The notes under the pieces were generated by a model. It saw only the letters and a program-made list of their open reading frames with translations, did not search any database and was not told the DNA's origin. Below, in pieces: positions 8,324 to 16,466 of a stretch of DNA of 64,000 nt. Each line of letters opens with the position of its first letter. Position 1 is the first letter of the stretch. A program made the translations under genes and the position numbers. The stretch is from Nesterenkonia salmonea (GTDB lineage Bacteria; Actinomycetota; Actinomycetes; Actinomycetales; Micrococcaceae). Location of the stretch: positions 1 through 64,000 of the forward strand of contig NZ_VAVZ01000002.1 in assembly GCF_005771525.1 (NCBI RefSeq). The letters run 5' to 3'.

Positions 8324-9958
8324 GTGCCAGGCGAAGCTGAGGAGCACAACGGTGTCTTTGTGCGATTTCTCAGAGGGGTTGAGAAGGTAGGGAATCTCCT
8401 GCCGCACCCCTTCTGGCTCTTCGTCATCCTGGGGGTCATCATCGTGGGGCTCTCCGCGGTACTCGAACTCTTTGGCGTGGAATCAGAGAATCCGGCCGAC
8501 GGCGAGCTGGTAGAAGTCCAGAGTCTTATGACGCCGGAGGGCTTCCAGCGGATGGTGACAGATGCCGTTGATAACTTTGTGAACTTTCCCCCATTGGGGC
8601 TGATCATCATTGTGATGCTCGGTGTTGCCGTGGCCGAGGGATCCGGCATGATCGGCGCCACGATCCGGATCGTGGTGTCGCGGGTTTCGCGCCGGTGGCT
8701 GACTTTCACCATTGCGCTGGCCGGTGTCACCGGCTCAGTGGCCTCCGATGCCATCTACGTCATCTTGATTCCGTTGGCGGCAGCTGCGTTCAAGGCAGCA
8801 GGGCGTTCCGCCGTCCTCGGGGCGATCGTGGCTTTCGGTGCGGCTTCCGCGGGCTACAACGCCTCACTGGTCATCACTGCCTCGGACCCGCTGTTCGCCG
8901 GCATCTCCACCGCCGCAGCGCAGCTGATAGACGAGGACTATGTGGTGTCCCCGATTGCTAACTACTTCTTCGCCGCAGCCTCGGCAGTGGTGCTCGCATT
9001 GATGATCACCCTCGTGACTGAGCTTCTGCTGGTGAAAATGACGGACCCCATGCGGCGCGCTGAGGACAGGGAAGGCGGCGCTGCGGCCGCGGCCCTGTCC
9101 GTGGGACGCAACAACGGCAGTTCAGAGCAAACCCACGGAACAGACGACGAGGCCGGGGCCAGTGGGTCTGAGCTGACTGACGGTGACGAATTGCTGAGCT
9201 ACTCACCTAAAGAGGTGCGTGCGCTGCTATTGAGCCTCGTGTCCTTGGCGGGGTTCCTGGCGATCTACTTCGGTTTGCTGTTCACCCCCGGTTCACCGTT
9301 CCAGGGTGAGGACGGCTCTGCTCTGGAGTCTGCGCTGGTCACCGATGTGGCAGTGCCGATCGCGTTGGCATTCATTGTGGTGGGCGTGACATACGGTGTC
9401 ATCGCGGGAACCATCACCAGCCCGAGCGACCTCCCGGAGATGATGGCGCGCTCCATCAAGGAACTCTCCGGAGTCATTGTCATCTTCTTCGCCGCAGCCC
9501 AATTCATCGCGTACTTCGACTGGTCGAACATCGGTACAGTGCTAGCCATCGAAGGGGCTCGAACCCTGGAGCAGTGGGACTTGCCGGTGTTCGTGCTGTT
9601 CGGCGGTGTGGTGCTCCTGGTGGCACTGTTCAACTTCTTCATCACCTCCGGATCCGCTCAGTACACTCTCATGGCTCCGGTGCTGGTGCCGATGCTGATG
9701 TTGGTGGGCATCAGCCCTGAGGTCACCCAGATGCTCTTCCGGATGGGTGACTCACCGACGAACATCATCTCGCCGATGAGCCCGTACTTTGCGCTGGCAT
9801 TGGGTTACCTCCAGCGGTACTACCCTCGCGCCGGCGTCGGAACCCTACTGTCCCTGACGCTGCCGATCTCTATCACGCTGCTGATCAGCTGGTTCCTGTT
9901 CTTCATGCTCTGGTACCTGATCGGTATTCCGCTAGGCCCCGGAGTTCCGGTGAACTGA
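8324..9958 (+). CDS. AbgT-family transporter (p-aminobenzoyl-glutamate type)
   Basis: About 544 residues from GTG 8324. The N-terminal VEKVGNLLPHPFWLF, the NPADG after the first TM helix, GTGSVASDAIYVILIP-like and SAGYNASLVITASDPLFAGIST segments match E. coli AbgT, a membrane importer of p-aminobenzoyl-glutamate. Other AbgT members export sulfonamides. About 12 TM segments are seen, with a hydrophilic insert of about 55 residues in the middle. The open frame begins at 8153, with ATG 8195 and GTG 8228 as other candidates. I prefer 8324 because family similarity starts directly after it and a palindrome lies upstream. The M20 hydrolase follows two bases after the stop. Confidence 0.85.
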   Translation: MPGEAEEHNGVFVRFLRGVEKVGNLLPHPFWLFVILGVIIVGLSAVLELFGVESENPADGELVEVQSLMTPEGFQRMVTDAVDNFVNFPPLGLIIIVMLGVAVAEGSGMIGATIRIVVSRVSRRWLTFTIALAGVTGSVASDAIYVILIPLAAAAFKAAGRSAVLGAIVAFGAASAGYNASLVITASDPLFAGISTAAAQLIDEDYVVSPIANYFFAAASAVVLALMITLVTELLLVKMTDPMRRAEDREGGAAAAALSVGRNNGSSEQTHGTDDEAGASGSELTDGDELLSYSPKEVRALLLSLVSLAGFLAIYFGLLFTPGSPFQGEDGSALESALVTDVAVPIALAFIVVGVTYGVIAGTITSPSDLPEMMARSIKELSGVIVIFFAAAQFIAYFDWSNIGTVLAIEGARTLEQWDLPVFVLFGGVVLLVALFNFFITSGSAQYTLMAPVLVPMLMLVGISPEVTQMLFRMGDSPTNIISPMSPYFALALGYLQRYYPRAGVGTLLSLTLPISITLLISWFLFFMLWYLIGIPLGPGVPVN

Positions 9959-9960
9959 CC

Positions 9961-11169
9961 GTGAGTCTGCCAACCATTACCGAGGCTCGAGACCTCCTTC
10001 CCCAGCTGCGCGATCTGCGCAGGAGCCTCCACCAGAACCCGGAGACCGGGCTCGATCTCACCTGGACTCAGGCCAGAGTTGAACAAGCCATCGAAGACCT
10101 GGATGTTGAGGTCACGCGGGGCGCTGCTCTGCGTTCCCTCGCGGTGGTGCTACGCGGCGGCCGACGCCCCCACGCAGGCGCTCAGGCTGTGCTTCTGCGT
10201 GCCGATATGGATGCGCTGCCGGTAGCGGAGGCCACGGGATTCGAGTTTGCTGCCACCAACGGGAAGATGCACGCCTGCGGTCACGATCTCCACACGGCTG
10301 GCCTGGTCGGGGCGCTGCGCCTGCTGCACCCGCACCGGGAGCAGCTCGCCGGCGACGTCGTCTTCATGTTCCAGCCGGGTGAGGAACAGGGCAACGGCGC
10401 GGAGCTTATGCTCAACGAAGGTGTGCTTGAGATCGCAGGTTCGGAGGTGATCGCCGCCTACGGTGTGCATGTGTCGCCGGATCAGGAGCTGGGCCACCTC
10501 TACTCCAAACCGGGGTCCTATATGGCATCCTTCGGCCGAATGTTAATCAGCGTACGCGGCAAGGGCGGCCATGCGTCGCGTCCCCACACGGCGCGGGATC
10601 CGATTCAGGTTGGCGCTGCTATGGTCGGCCACCTTCAGGAATACGTGACGCGGCGATTCGACATCTTTGACCCCGTTGTGGTGACGGTGGGCCAGTTCAA
10701 CGCTGGCACCGCCCCGAACGTGATTCCTGACCGCGCGGAGTTGGCGGTGGGGGTGCGTACCTTCTCCGAGCCCACAGCGGCACGGGTGGAGAAAGAGCTG
10801 CCTGAGCTGGTCAGAGGTATCGCAGCAGCGCACGGGCTCACCGCCGAGGTCAGGTATGAGACGCTGCTGCCGCCCACAGTGAACGACGACGCCGAGAATG
10901 ACTTCTACCGAGAGACCTTCAGTGATCTCTTCGGTGAAGACCGGGTGTCCCTCGTCCTGAATCCAAAGGCTGGATCCGAGGATTTCGCGCATGTGCTGCG
11001 TGCGGTGCCCGGGTCGTACGGACATCTCGGTGTCGCGATGCCGGATACCGTGCCGGAGGAGCAGGAGTCGAATCACTCACCCCGCGCTCGGCACAATGAC
11101 GACGCTCTCGCCGACCATGCGCTGTTCCTGGCGCACCTGGCAGCCAGGCGTCTGGAGAAGGCGCAGTAG
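9961..11169 (+). CDS. M20D-family amidohydrolase (AbgA/AbgB-like)
   Basis: 402 residues starting at GTG. Zinc ligands of the M20 family are visible: ADMDALP (about residue 83), MHACGHDLHTA (about 105) and the QPGEEQGNGAE Glu pair (about 140). A Gly/His-rich dimerisation lid segment reads GKGGHASRPH. The M20D subfamily includes aminobenzoyl-glutamate hydrolases, N-acyl amino acid hydrolases and IAA-amino acid hydrolases. Because it begins two bases after an AbgT transporter, cleavage of imported p-aminobenzoyl-glutamate to p-aminobenzoate and glutamate is the most likely role. E. coli uses two subunits (AbgA/AbgB), while here there is one gene. Confidence 0.85.
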   Translation: MSLPTITEARDLLPQLRDLRRSLHQNPETGLDLTWTQARVEQAIEDLDVEVTRGAALRSLAVVLRGGRRPHAGAQAVLLRADMDALPVAEATGFEFAATNGKMHACGHDLHTAGLVGALRLLHPHREQLAGDVVFMFQPGEEQGNGAELMLNEGVLEIAGSEVIAAYGVHVSPDQELGHLYSKPGSYMASFGRMLISVRGKGGHASRPHTARDPIQVGAAMVGHLQEYVTRRFDIFDPVVVTVGQFNAGTAPNVIPDRAELAVGVRTFSEPTAARVEKELPELVRGIAAAHGLTAEVRYETLLPPTVNDDAENDFYRETFSDLFGEDRVSLVLNPKAGSEDFAHVLRAVPGSYGHLGVAMPDTVPEEQESNHSPRARHNDDALADHALFLAHLAARRLEKAQ

Positions 11170-11194
11170 TCCGCGATCACTCTGTGAGGCGTCC

Positions 11195-11208
11195 GCCACC
11201 GGGGTGGC
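11195..11208 (+). terminator. Candidate terminator of the AbgT-M20 operon
   Basis: GCCACC, GG, GGTGGC forms a tight GC hairpin 26 bases after the M20 stop. It has no U-tract, so the call is tentative. Confidence 0.35.
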
Positions 11209-11232
11209 TGAGGCGGTGGTGTGTGACCCGTC

Positions 11233-11343
11233 TACCACCGGCCGTTGCGGGGGCGGGGTTGGCAGACCGGGCACCAGTAGGAGGAACGGCCCATGAACTT
11301 CGCCCGCTGGATCACTCCGGCGCTGCGGCCAGCCACCGCACAG
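11233..11343 (-). repeat. Detached copy of the mutM 3' end
   Basis: 111 bases match 12920-13030, the 3' end of mutM, in the same orientation with 5 mismatches by eye. It encodes the zinc-finger tail (AVAGRSAGVIQRAKFMGRSS, then WCPVC) and has the same stop, but the first finger Cys is missing and similarity fades beyond about 11345. It is a gene remnant, not a working copy. Together with intact mutM it brackets a lipoprotein gene and a toxin-antitoxin pair. Confidence 0.85.
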
Positions 11344-11441
11344 GGGCCATTGCGCCAGCTTGTAGGGTGACCAGCAGGTGACCTTCGCGAGGACTTCAAC
11401 TTCGCAAGACCTCGCGTCTCATGTGATGTAAGGGGAGCAAG

Positions 11442-12077
11442 GTGCAATTCGGAAAGCGGACGATCGTCGTCATGCTGGCTGCCGGCCTTGGTGTCGGGGC
11501 CGCGGCTGGGTGTGCGGAGTCGGAACCCGGCACCGGTGCTGAGCCGACTGCTGATGCCGACCCTTCTGATTCTGAGAGCCCTGCAGCCGATGGGGTACAG
11601 CCGTTGGCCAAGGTCGAAGGATGGCGCAGCGACGCCGACATGCAACAGATGCCCTTCGCGGTGGTGGAGGTCGCAGCCGATGCAGACACCGCAGAACAAG
11701 CATGGCAGGAAAACGTGCCCGAGGACCTGGGCGAAGGTGACAGCGACGTGGGCGAGCCCGGTGTCTATGGGTCCCCGGACGACGTCGATTTCGACGATCA
11801 GGTAGTCGTCGTCTGGCACTCAGGCGAATCAGGCTCCTGCCCAACGTGGTTGGCGGACATCGATACTGTTGACGGCTCAGTCACCATCGAACGCGACCAA
11901 TACTCACCAGACGATGTCTGCACTGATGACTACAACCCCTACCGGATGGTGCTCGCCGTGGACCAAGACAGGCTGCCTGAGCTGGACCAGTTGCCCACCG
12001 AGGACATCAGCATCGACGAGGCGATCATCGACCAGGGGCGCGTGGTCACCTACCCGGATGCGGTCCTAGACGGCTGA
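11442..12077 (+). CDS. Acidic lipoprotein of unknown function
   Basis: 211 residues from GTG 11442, with AGGGGAGC ahead of it. A Lys/Arg start, a hydrophobic core and GAAAGC lipobox at about residue 24 indicate a lipoprotein. Residues 27-50 are Asp/Glu/Ser/Pro-rich, and the remaining 160 residues form a strongly acidic domain with two Cys (SGSCPTW and DDVCTDD) that could pair outside the cell. I do not recognise the family. It sits with FitAB between the two mutM 3' ends, which hints that it arrived or was rearranged together with them. Confidence 0.7.
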   Translation: MQFGKRTIVVMLAAGLGVGAAAGCAESEPGTGAEPTADADPSDSESPAADGVQPLAKVEGWRSDADMQQMPFAVVEVAADADTAEQAWQENVPEDLGEGDSDVGEPGVYGSPDDVDFDDQVVVVWHSGESGSCPTWLADIDTVDGSVTIERDQYSPDDVCTDDYNPYRMVLAVDQDRLPELDQLPTEDISIDEAIIDQGRVVTYPDAVLDG

Positions 12078-12137
12078 GTGGGTGGATTCCTTTCCCAATT
12101 ACCGACGTGACGATGGGAATAACCAGGCCCCAACGCA

Positions 12138-12161
12138 TTTGATATCATTGGTGATATCAAA
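12138..12161. promoter_or_regulatory. FitAB operator palindrome
   Basis: Perfect 9-bp arms TTTGATATC (12138-12146) and GATATCAAA (12153-12161) lie around a 6-base centre, directly before the AGGAGG of the antitoxin gene. Ribbon-helix-helix antitoxins autorepress through such inverted repeats, so this is very likely the FitA/FitB operator. Confidence 0.75.
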
Positions 12162-12177
12162 CTAGGAGGTGGCTTCA

Positions 12178-12411
12178 ATGGCATCGCTCGTCGTACGCGG
12201 ACTCGAAAAATCCGTCAAGGAGCAACTCGCCGCTCAGGCTAAGGAACACGGGCGTTCCATGGAGGCTGAGGTCCGCCACATCCTCACCCAGGCCACGCAC
12301 CGCCCGCATGTCGGACTGGCCCTGATGCGCGCAGCACAGGAAGCCGGTGGAGTCGAAGATCTCCCGGTGCCGCAGCGTGCTGATCCTGCCCGATCGGCAG
12401 ACTTCGGGTGA
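12178..12411 (+). CDS. FitA-like ribbon-helix-helix antitoxin
   Basis: 77 residues from ATG 12178, which has AGGAGG 8 bases upstream; GTG 12169 overlaps that ribosome-binding site and is unlikely. The N-terminal strand-helix-helix (MASLVVRGLEKSVKEQLAAQ, then GRSMEAEVRHIL) matches the FitA/Phd-type Arc-like fold used for DNA binding. The C-terminal tail should wrap the PIN toxin. Its stop overlaps the toxin start (GTGA), typical of coupled antitoxin-toxin translation. Expected role: neutralise the toxin and repress the operon at the palindrome 17-40 bases upstream. Confidence 0.85.
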   Translation: MASLVVRGLEKSVKEQLAAQAKEHGRSMEAEVRHILTQATHRPHVGLALMRAAQEAGGVEDLPVPQRADPARSADFG

Positions 12412-12827
12412 TTGTTCTCGACACGAATGTGGTCTCGGAAGTGTTCCGTCCGCGGCCAAACCCTGGCGTAGTCACCTGGTTGGAGAGCCTTACGGGGCAT
12501 GTAGCGATCACTGCCGTGACGCTTGCAGAACTGCGCGCTGGCATTGAGCGCCTGGCTGACGGCAAGCGCAAATCCGCACTCACCACTGCACTCAACGCAG
12601 TCCTGGAACAGTACCGTGCGACGCAGGCGATCCTGCCGTTCGATGACGCTGCGGCCGAAGAGTACGCAGCAGTCCTTCTCGTCCGTGAGCGTGCAGGGAA
12701 GCCCATCCACACCGCCGATGCCCAGATCGCCGCGATCTGCCGAGCCCACCGGGCCACTTGCGCGACACGGAACATCAACGACTTTGTCGACACCGGGATA
12801 GAGCTGGTCGACCCCTGGAACGCATGA
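12408..12827 (+). CDS. FitB/VapC-type PIN-domain toxin
   Basis: 139 residues from GTG 12408, overlapping the antitoxin stop by four bases. PIN-domain acidic residues are in place: Asp5 in MIVLDTN, Glu41 in LAELRAG, Asp104 in HTADAQIA, with Asn122/Asp125 in RNINDF. FitB/VapC toxins are Mg2+-dependent ribonucleases that cut tRNA or rRNA and are held inactive by their antitoxin. All catalytic positions are present, so the module looks functional. It lies between the detached mutM fragment and intact mutM. Confidence 0.9.
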   Translation: MIVLDTNVVSEVFRPRPNPGVVTWLESLTGHVAITAVTLAELRAGIERLADGKRKSALTTALNAVLEQYRATQAILPFDDAAAEEYAAVLLVRERAGKPIHTADAQIAAICRAHRATCATRNINDFVDTGIELVDPWNA

Positions 12828-12918
12828 ACACACTCCCAGTTGAGAGAGCAACTCGACTATGCACGTGGGAACGGACGTGCCGAGTAGTCATAACCTCGCG
12901 ATTTTTGTCCATCTGGTC

Positions 12919-13869
12919 CTACCACCGGCCGTTGCGGGGGCGGGGTTGGCAGACCGGGCACCAATAGGAGGAACGGCCCATGAACCTCGCCCGCTGGATC
13001 ACCCCGGCGCTGCGGCCAGCCACAGCGCAGCGGGAACATTCCCTGCCAGCCTGCCCATAGGCCTGCAGAGACCGGTCAAAGTAGCCGGACGCCCCATTGA
13101 CGTTGACGTAGAGCGCATCGAAGCTCGTACCCCCAGCCTCCAATGCCGCGGCCATCACCTCTTGGAGTGCGGTCAGCAGCCGGGCCGCCTCCGCACGGGT
13201 GACAGTCTCCGCCCTGCGCGCGTAATGCATGCGCGCCCGCCACAAAGCCTCATCGGCATAGATATTGCCCACCCCGGAGATCACCGTCTGATCCAACAGC
13301 GCGCGCTTAATCCCAGTACGACGACGCCGCAGCGCGGTGAACATCCACTCTCCGGTGACAGCCGGCTCCAGTGGGTCCGGAGCAATATGCGTTGCCGACT
13401 GTGGGATCAGCCGCTGGGAGGTGCGGGTCACTACGTCCGGGATCAGCGGAGAAAGGTGCATGCCGCCGAAGATGCGCTGGTCCACAAAGCGCAACTGGTT
13501 CGGTGGGGCGTGTCCCTGTTCAGCGGCCTCGGCCTGCGGCTTGTCCCCCAGTGCCAGGGTGATTTTGAGGTGTTTCTCTGCCGGGGCGTCGTCGTTCTCC
13601 ACGAGTACCTGCCCACTCATGCCCAAGTGAATCACCAACGCGGTGGGCTGCGGCGTGTGTTCGCTGGCGAGCGGGATCCACAGGAACTTCCCGCGCCGCT
13701 GCGGAGCCCCTAGTGTCCGGCCGGTCAGCTGGTCACGGAAAGCTGCGGGGCCTTCTGCGTAGCGGCGGAGGCTGCGTTCGTCATGGACGGTGACCTCCTC
13801 CACGGTCCGGTGCGCCGCCCACCGGTCCACCCCGCGGCGGACCACCTCAACCTCTGGCAACTCAGGCAT
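12919..13869 (-). CDS. mutM: Formamidopyrimidine-DNA glycosylase (Fpg/MutM)
   Basis: 316 residues starting MPELPEVEVVRR; after Met removal Pro is the catalytic amine and the following Glu is essential. Further family blocks are GKFLWIPL (Lys), HLGMSGQ, GIKRALLDQTVISGVGNIYADE for the helix-two-turn-helix, and a C-terminal zinc finger with ECSRC and WCPVC. The enzyme removes oxidised purines such as 8-oxoguanine and nicks the abasic site. It is longer than the usual 270-290 residues through loop insertions. Its last 111 bases are duplicated at 11233-11343. Confidence 0.95.
   Translation of the reverse strand: MPELPEVEVVRRGVDRWAAHRTVEEVTVHDERSLRRYAEGPAAFRDQLTGRTLGAPQRRGKFLWIPLASEHTPQPTALVIHLGMSGQVLVENDDAPAEKHLKITLALGDKPQAEAAEQGHAPPNQLRFVDQRIFGGMHLSPLIPDVVTRTSQRLIPQSATHIAPDPLEPAVTGEWMFTALRRRRTGIKRALLDQTVISGVGNIYADEALWRARMHYARRAETVTRAEAARLLTALQEVMAAALEAGGTSFDALYVNVNGASGYFDRSLQAYGQAGRECSRCAVAGRSAGVIQRARFMGRSSYWCPVCQPRPRNGRW
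12920..13030 (-). repeat. 3' end of mutM, partner of the repeat at 11233
   Basis: This is the intact gene's copy of the 111-base direct repeat. Between the two copies lie the acidic lipoprotein gene and FitAB, about 1.6 kb. Confidence 0.85.
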
Positions 13870-13907
13870 AGCACCTCAGTGTGCCAGAACCATCTCAGGC
13901 CTGGGTG

Positions 13908-14780
13908 TCAGCCGGAGATGGCGTTCAACTCCTCCAGGTCAGCATCGGAGAGTTCGAGTCCGGCGCCGGTGATGTTCTCCCGCAGGTGTGCAGCAGAGGA
14001 CGTGCCCGCGATGAGAAGGATGTTCGGGGATCGGCGCAGCAACCATGCCAAGGCGACTGCCATGGGTGTCGACTTCTGCCGTGCCGCGACCGATGACAAC
14101 GCGGCGGACTGCAACGGGGGGAACCCGCCGAGGGGGAAGAACGGGATGTAAGCCACCTCCTCAGCTGCGAGTTGGTCGATCAGCTCGTCATCCTGGCGGA
14201 TGGCGAGGTTGTACATGTTCTGCACCGAGACGATCGGCGCGATCGATTGGGCTTCCCTGACCTGTTCGGCAGTAGCGTTGCTGACGCCGAGGTGCCGAAT
14301 CACACCCTGTTCCTGCAGATCCACCAGCGTCTGGAAGGCCTCACCGATGCGTTCCGGAACAGGCCCGCTCGCGTCGCCAAGGCGCAGGTGCACCAGGTCC
14401 AGGACATCTACTCCGAGGGTTTCCAGGTTGTCGTCAATCTGCTGGCGGAGTTCATCGGAATTCCGGGCACTGGGCCAGCCGCCTTCAGCGTCCCGACGGC
14501 CGCCGGCCTTGGTGGCAATGAGGAGCTTCTCCCCATAGGGGTGCAGGGCCTCACGGATTAAGTCATTGACTACCCGAGGCCCATACGTTTCAGCAGTGTC
14601 GATATGGTTGATGCCCTGGGCGGCCGCCTCTCTGAGGACTGCGAGCGCAGCGTCACGATCAGCGGGTTCTCCGAGAACCCACGGGCCGGTGAGCTGCATG
14701 GCCCCGTACCCGAACCGAGAGACAGTGGCGTCACCGAGTGTCCAGGTGCCGCCCGGAAGAGTGAGTGTTGGGGTTTTCAT
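13908..14780 (-). CDS. Aldo/keto reductase
   Basis: 290 residues from ATG 14780, preceded by GGAAGG. An NADPH-dependent oxidoreductase with a TIM-barrel fold. Catalytic residues are recognisable: Asp and Tyr in HIDTAETYG, Lys in IATKAGG, and His in DLVHLRLGD. The NADPH-binding end reads AGTSSAAHLRENI. The longer upstream frame extends across the intergenic region and was not used. It is divergent from an HxlR regulator, 110 bases away, and most likely under its control. The substrate is not evident; family members reduce aldehydes and quinone-like compounds. Confidence 0.9.
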   Translation of the reverse strand: MKTPTLTLPGGTWTLGDATVSRFGYGAMQLTGPWVLGEPADRDAALAVLREAAAQGINHIDTAETYGPRVVNDLIREALHPYGEKLLIATKAGGRRDAEGGWPSARNSDELRQQIDDNLETLGVDVLDLVHLRLGDASGPVPERIGEAFQTLVDLQEQGVIRHLGVSNATAEQVREAQSIAPIVSVQNMYNLAIRQDDELIDQLAAEEVAYIPFFPLGGFPPLQSAALSSVAARQKSTPMAVALAWLLRRSPNILLIAGTSSAAHLRENITGAGLELSDADLEELNAISG

Positions 14781-14855
14781 AGGTACCTTCCGGTGGTTTG
14801 AGTGACATGTTGTCCTGCACCACTCTGAATGCTGCGCTACCTTTAAGGAAGTAAT

Positions 14856-14883
14856 TACCCGAAAGTGCGTTGATACCCGAAAG
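14856..14883. promoter_or_regulatory. Direct repeat TACCCGAAAG, candidate HxlR sites
   Basis: TACCCGAAAG occurs at 14856-14865 and 14874-14883, 18 bases apart from start to start, in the divergent promoter region and just before the ribosome-binding site of the regulator gene. This is a plausible paired site for autoregulation and control of the reductase. Confidence 0.45.
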
Positions 14884-14890
14884 GTGGAAG

Positions 14891-15313
14891 ATGGCGACGA
14901 TGACCGCGGCCCAGAAGCGGGCTGAAGCGAAGACGCAGTACAACGCGTTCCTGGCGGCATGCCCGAGCCAGCAGCTCCTTGCACGGGTCTCAGGCAAGTG
15001 GGTGACCCTTGTGTTGTCGGCACTGGGCAGCGGACCGGACTGCACGGGCGAGCCCCGCCCCATGCGGTACTCCGAGCTCGCCCGAGTCCTGGCAGGCATC
15101 AGCCCAAAGATGCTCTCCCAGACCCTAAAATCACTGGAAAGAGACGGTCTCATCTCGCGGACGGCGATGCCCACCGTGCCGGTGACGGTCTCCTACGAGC
15201 TCACCGGTCTGGGCCTTTCCCTGCACCAGACCGTGCGTCAGATCAAGCTCTGGTCGGAAGCACACCGGGATGAAGTCACCGAGAACCAGGCCCGGTTCGA
15301 CGGCGCAGGTTGA
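14891..15313 (+). CDS. HxlR-family winged-helix regulator
   Basis: 140 residues from ATG 14891, which has AAGGTGGAAG before it. The HxlR/DUF24 pattern is clear: a Cys near the N-terminus (AACPSQQLL), SGKWVTLVLSALGSGP, RYSELARVLAGISPKMLSQT, then LERDGLISR and VSYELTGLG. Several family members sense aldehydes or quinones through that N-terminal Cys and control a neighbouring detoxification enzyme. Divergent pairing with an aldo/keto reductase fits this model, which remains an inference. Confidence 0.9.
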   Translation: MATMTAAQKRAEAKTQYNAFLAACPSQQLLARVSGKWVTLVLSALGSGPDCTGEPRPMRYSELARVLAGISPKMLSQTLKSLERDGLISRTAMPTVPVTVSYELTGLGLSLHQTVRQIKLWSEAHRDEVTENQARFDGAG

Positions 15314-15322
15314 GCTCGGAGC

Positions 15323-15841
15323 TTACTGCGGGCCTCGGACCATGCGGATTTCCACGATTCCTTTGAGCGCGCCGGAGCCTTGATCCTCGCCGAGGTCGAT
15401 TTCCTCACCGTCTGGTTCGAATCCGTGTTTGCGGTAGAAGGCCTGCGCGCGGGGGTTGTCTTTGAGTACCCACAGGGAAGCAGCTTTGTTGTTGAGGAGC
15501 TCCTCCAGCATGGCGGAGGAGGCACCGCTGCCCTGGTGGTCCTCAAGGAGGTAAATCATGTAGAGCTCATGGTCGACGTCAATATCCTCTTCCCGCGGAG
15601 GGCCGATCTGCGCGATCCCTACCACCGAGCCGTCAACCTCCGTCACCCGGGTGCGGGCCCGGTGTGCTTGGTCGGCGAGCATCTGCCGCCAGGAGTTCAC
15701 CCGGCGCTTATAGGACTCCTCATTCCAGAACTGATCCGGCAGGACCCCTGCGTAGGCTTCTTCCCATGAGGCGATGTGCACACTGGCTATACTTTCGGCC
15801 TCGTGTAACTGGGGGTGCCGGATGGTGAAGTCCGCGCTCAT
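15323..15841 (-). CDS. GNAT N-acetyltransferase
   Basis: 172 residues. The acetyl-CoA binding motif A is YLLEDHQGSGASSAML at about residues 94-109, and the later NPRAQAFYRKHGFEPDGE is motif B. The N-terminal SVHIASWEEAYAGVLP is seen in many small-molecule GNATs. Substrate unknown. Its start overlaps the stop of the next GNAT gene by four bases (ATGA), so the two are translationally coupled; both end alike (ALKGIVEIRMV versus NLPKIRMVW), pointing to an old tandem duplication. Confidence 0.85.
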   Translation of the reverse strand: MSADFTIRHPQLHEAESIASVHIASWEEAYAGVLPDQFWNEESYKRRVNSWRQMLADQAHRARTRVTEVDGSVVGIAQIGPPREEDIDVDHELYMIYLLEDHQGSGASSAMLEELLNNKAASLWVLKDNPRAQAFYRKHGFEPDGEEIDLGEDQGSGALKGIVEIRMVRGPQ

Positions 15842-16365
15842 ATTGTGCTCACTTTCGGGGTCCAGACCATGCGGATTTTGGGGAGGTTAGCGATGTCGGT
15901 CAGGTGCTGTACGGCGCCGTCGGGTTGGTACCCGCGTTTGCGGTAGTAGGCGATCGCCCGGGTGTTCTCCTCCATCACCCAGAGGTAGTGGTCGGTATTT
16001 TCCGGGATTAGCTCGGCCAGCAGCCGGTCGGAAAGCCCAGTGCCATAGGCAGCAGAAAGCACATACAGCCGGTGCAGTTCCAGCGGCAGCGGGGCGTCGT
16101 GGTCCCGGGCAGTACCGAAGATCCCGAAACCAACCACCTGCTCACCGACTTCAGCAATCAGCATCCCGCGCTGATGACCCTCAGGGAGGGGTTCGGCGAG
16201 CAGTTCGGTCCACTGTTCGGTGCGCCGGGCAGGAGTGTTGCGCTGAAGCATCCAATCGTGCGGAAAGTAGTGCCCGTAGGCCTCATCTGCGGCGATGGAG
16301 TGGGCTAACCCAATCCTGGCGGCGTCGCGCAGCTCCGGCTCCCTGATCAGAATCTGTTCCAACAC
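15838..16365 (-). CDS. GNAT N-acetyltransferase, paralogue
   Basis: 175 residues, first gene of the two-gene GNAT operon. Motif A is LYVLSAAYGTGLSDRLL at about residue 97, and motif B is ENTRAIAYYRKRGYQPDG. It resembles its neighbour in length and motif spacing but is clearly diverged. The substrate cannot be told. A rearranged binding loop (AAYGTGLS instead of HQGSGAS) suggests different acceptors for the two enzymes. Confidence 0.85.
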   Translation of the reverse strand: MLEQILIREPELRDAARIGLAHSIAADEAYGHYFPHDWMLQRNTPARRTEQWTELLAEPLPEGHQRGMLIAEVGEQVVGFGIFGTARDHDAPLPLELHRLYVLSAAYGTGLSDRLLAELIPENTDHYLWVMEENTRAIAYYRKRGYQPDGAVQHLTDIANLPKIRMVWTPKVSTI

Positions 16366-16466
16366 TCACTTAGGATAAGTGGTCCCGCGTAGTGGTGTCT
16401 CAGGCCTGTCGCCGAGGGAACATCCAGGTTAGCGGCGGCGCAGCGGCCCCCGTATAGTCGGCGACT

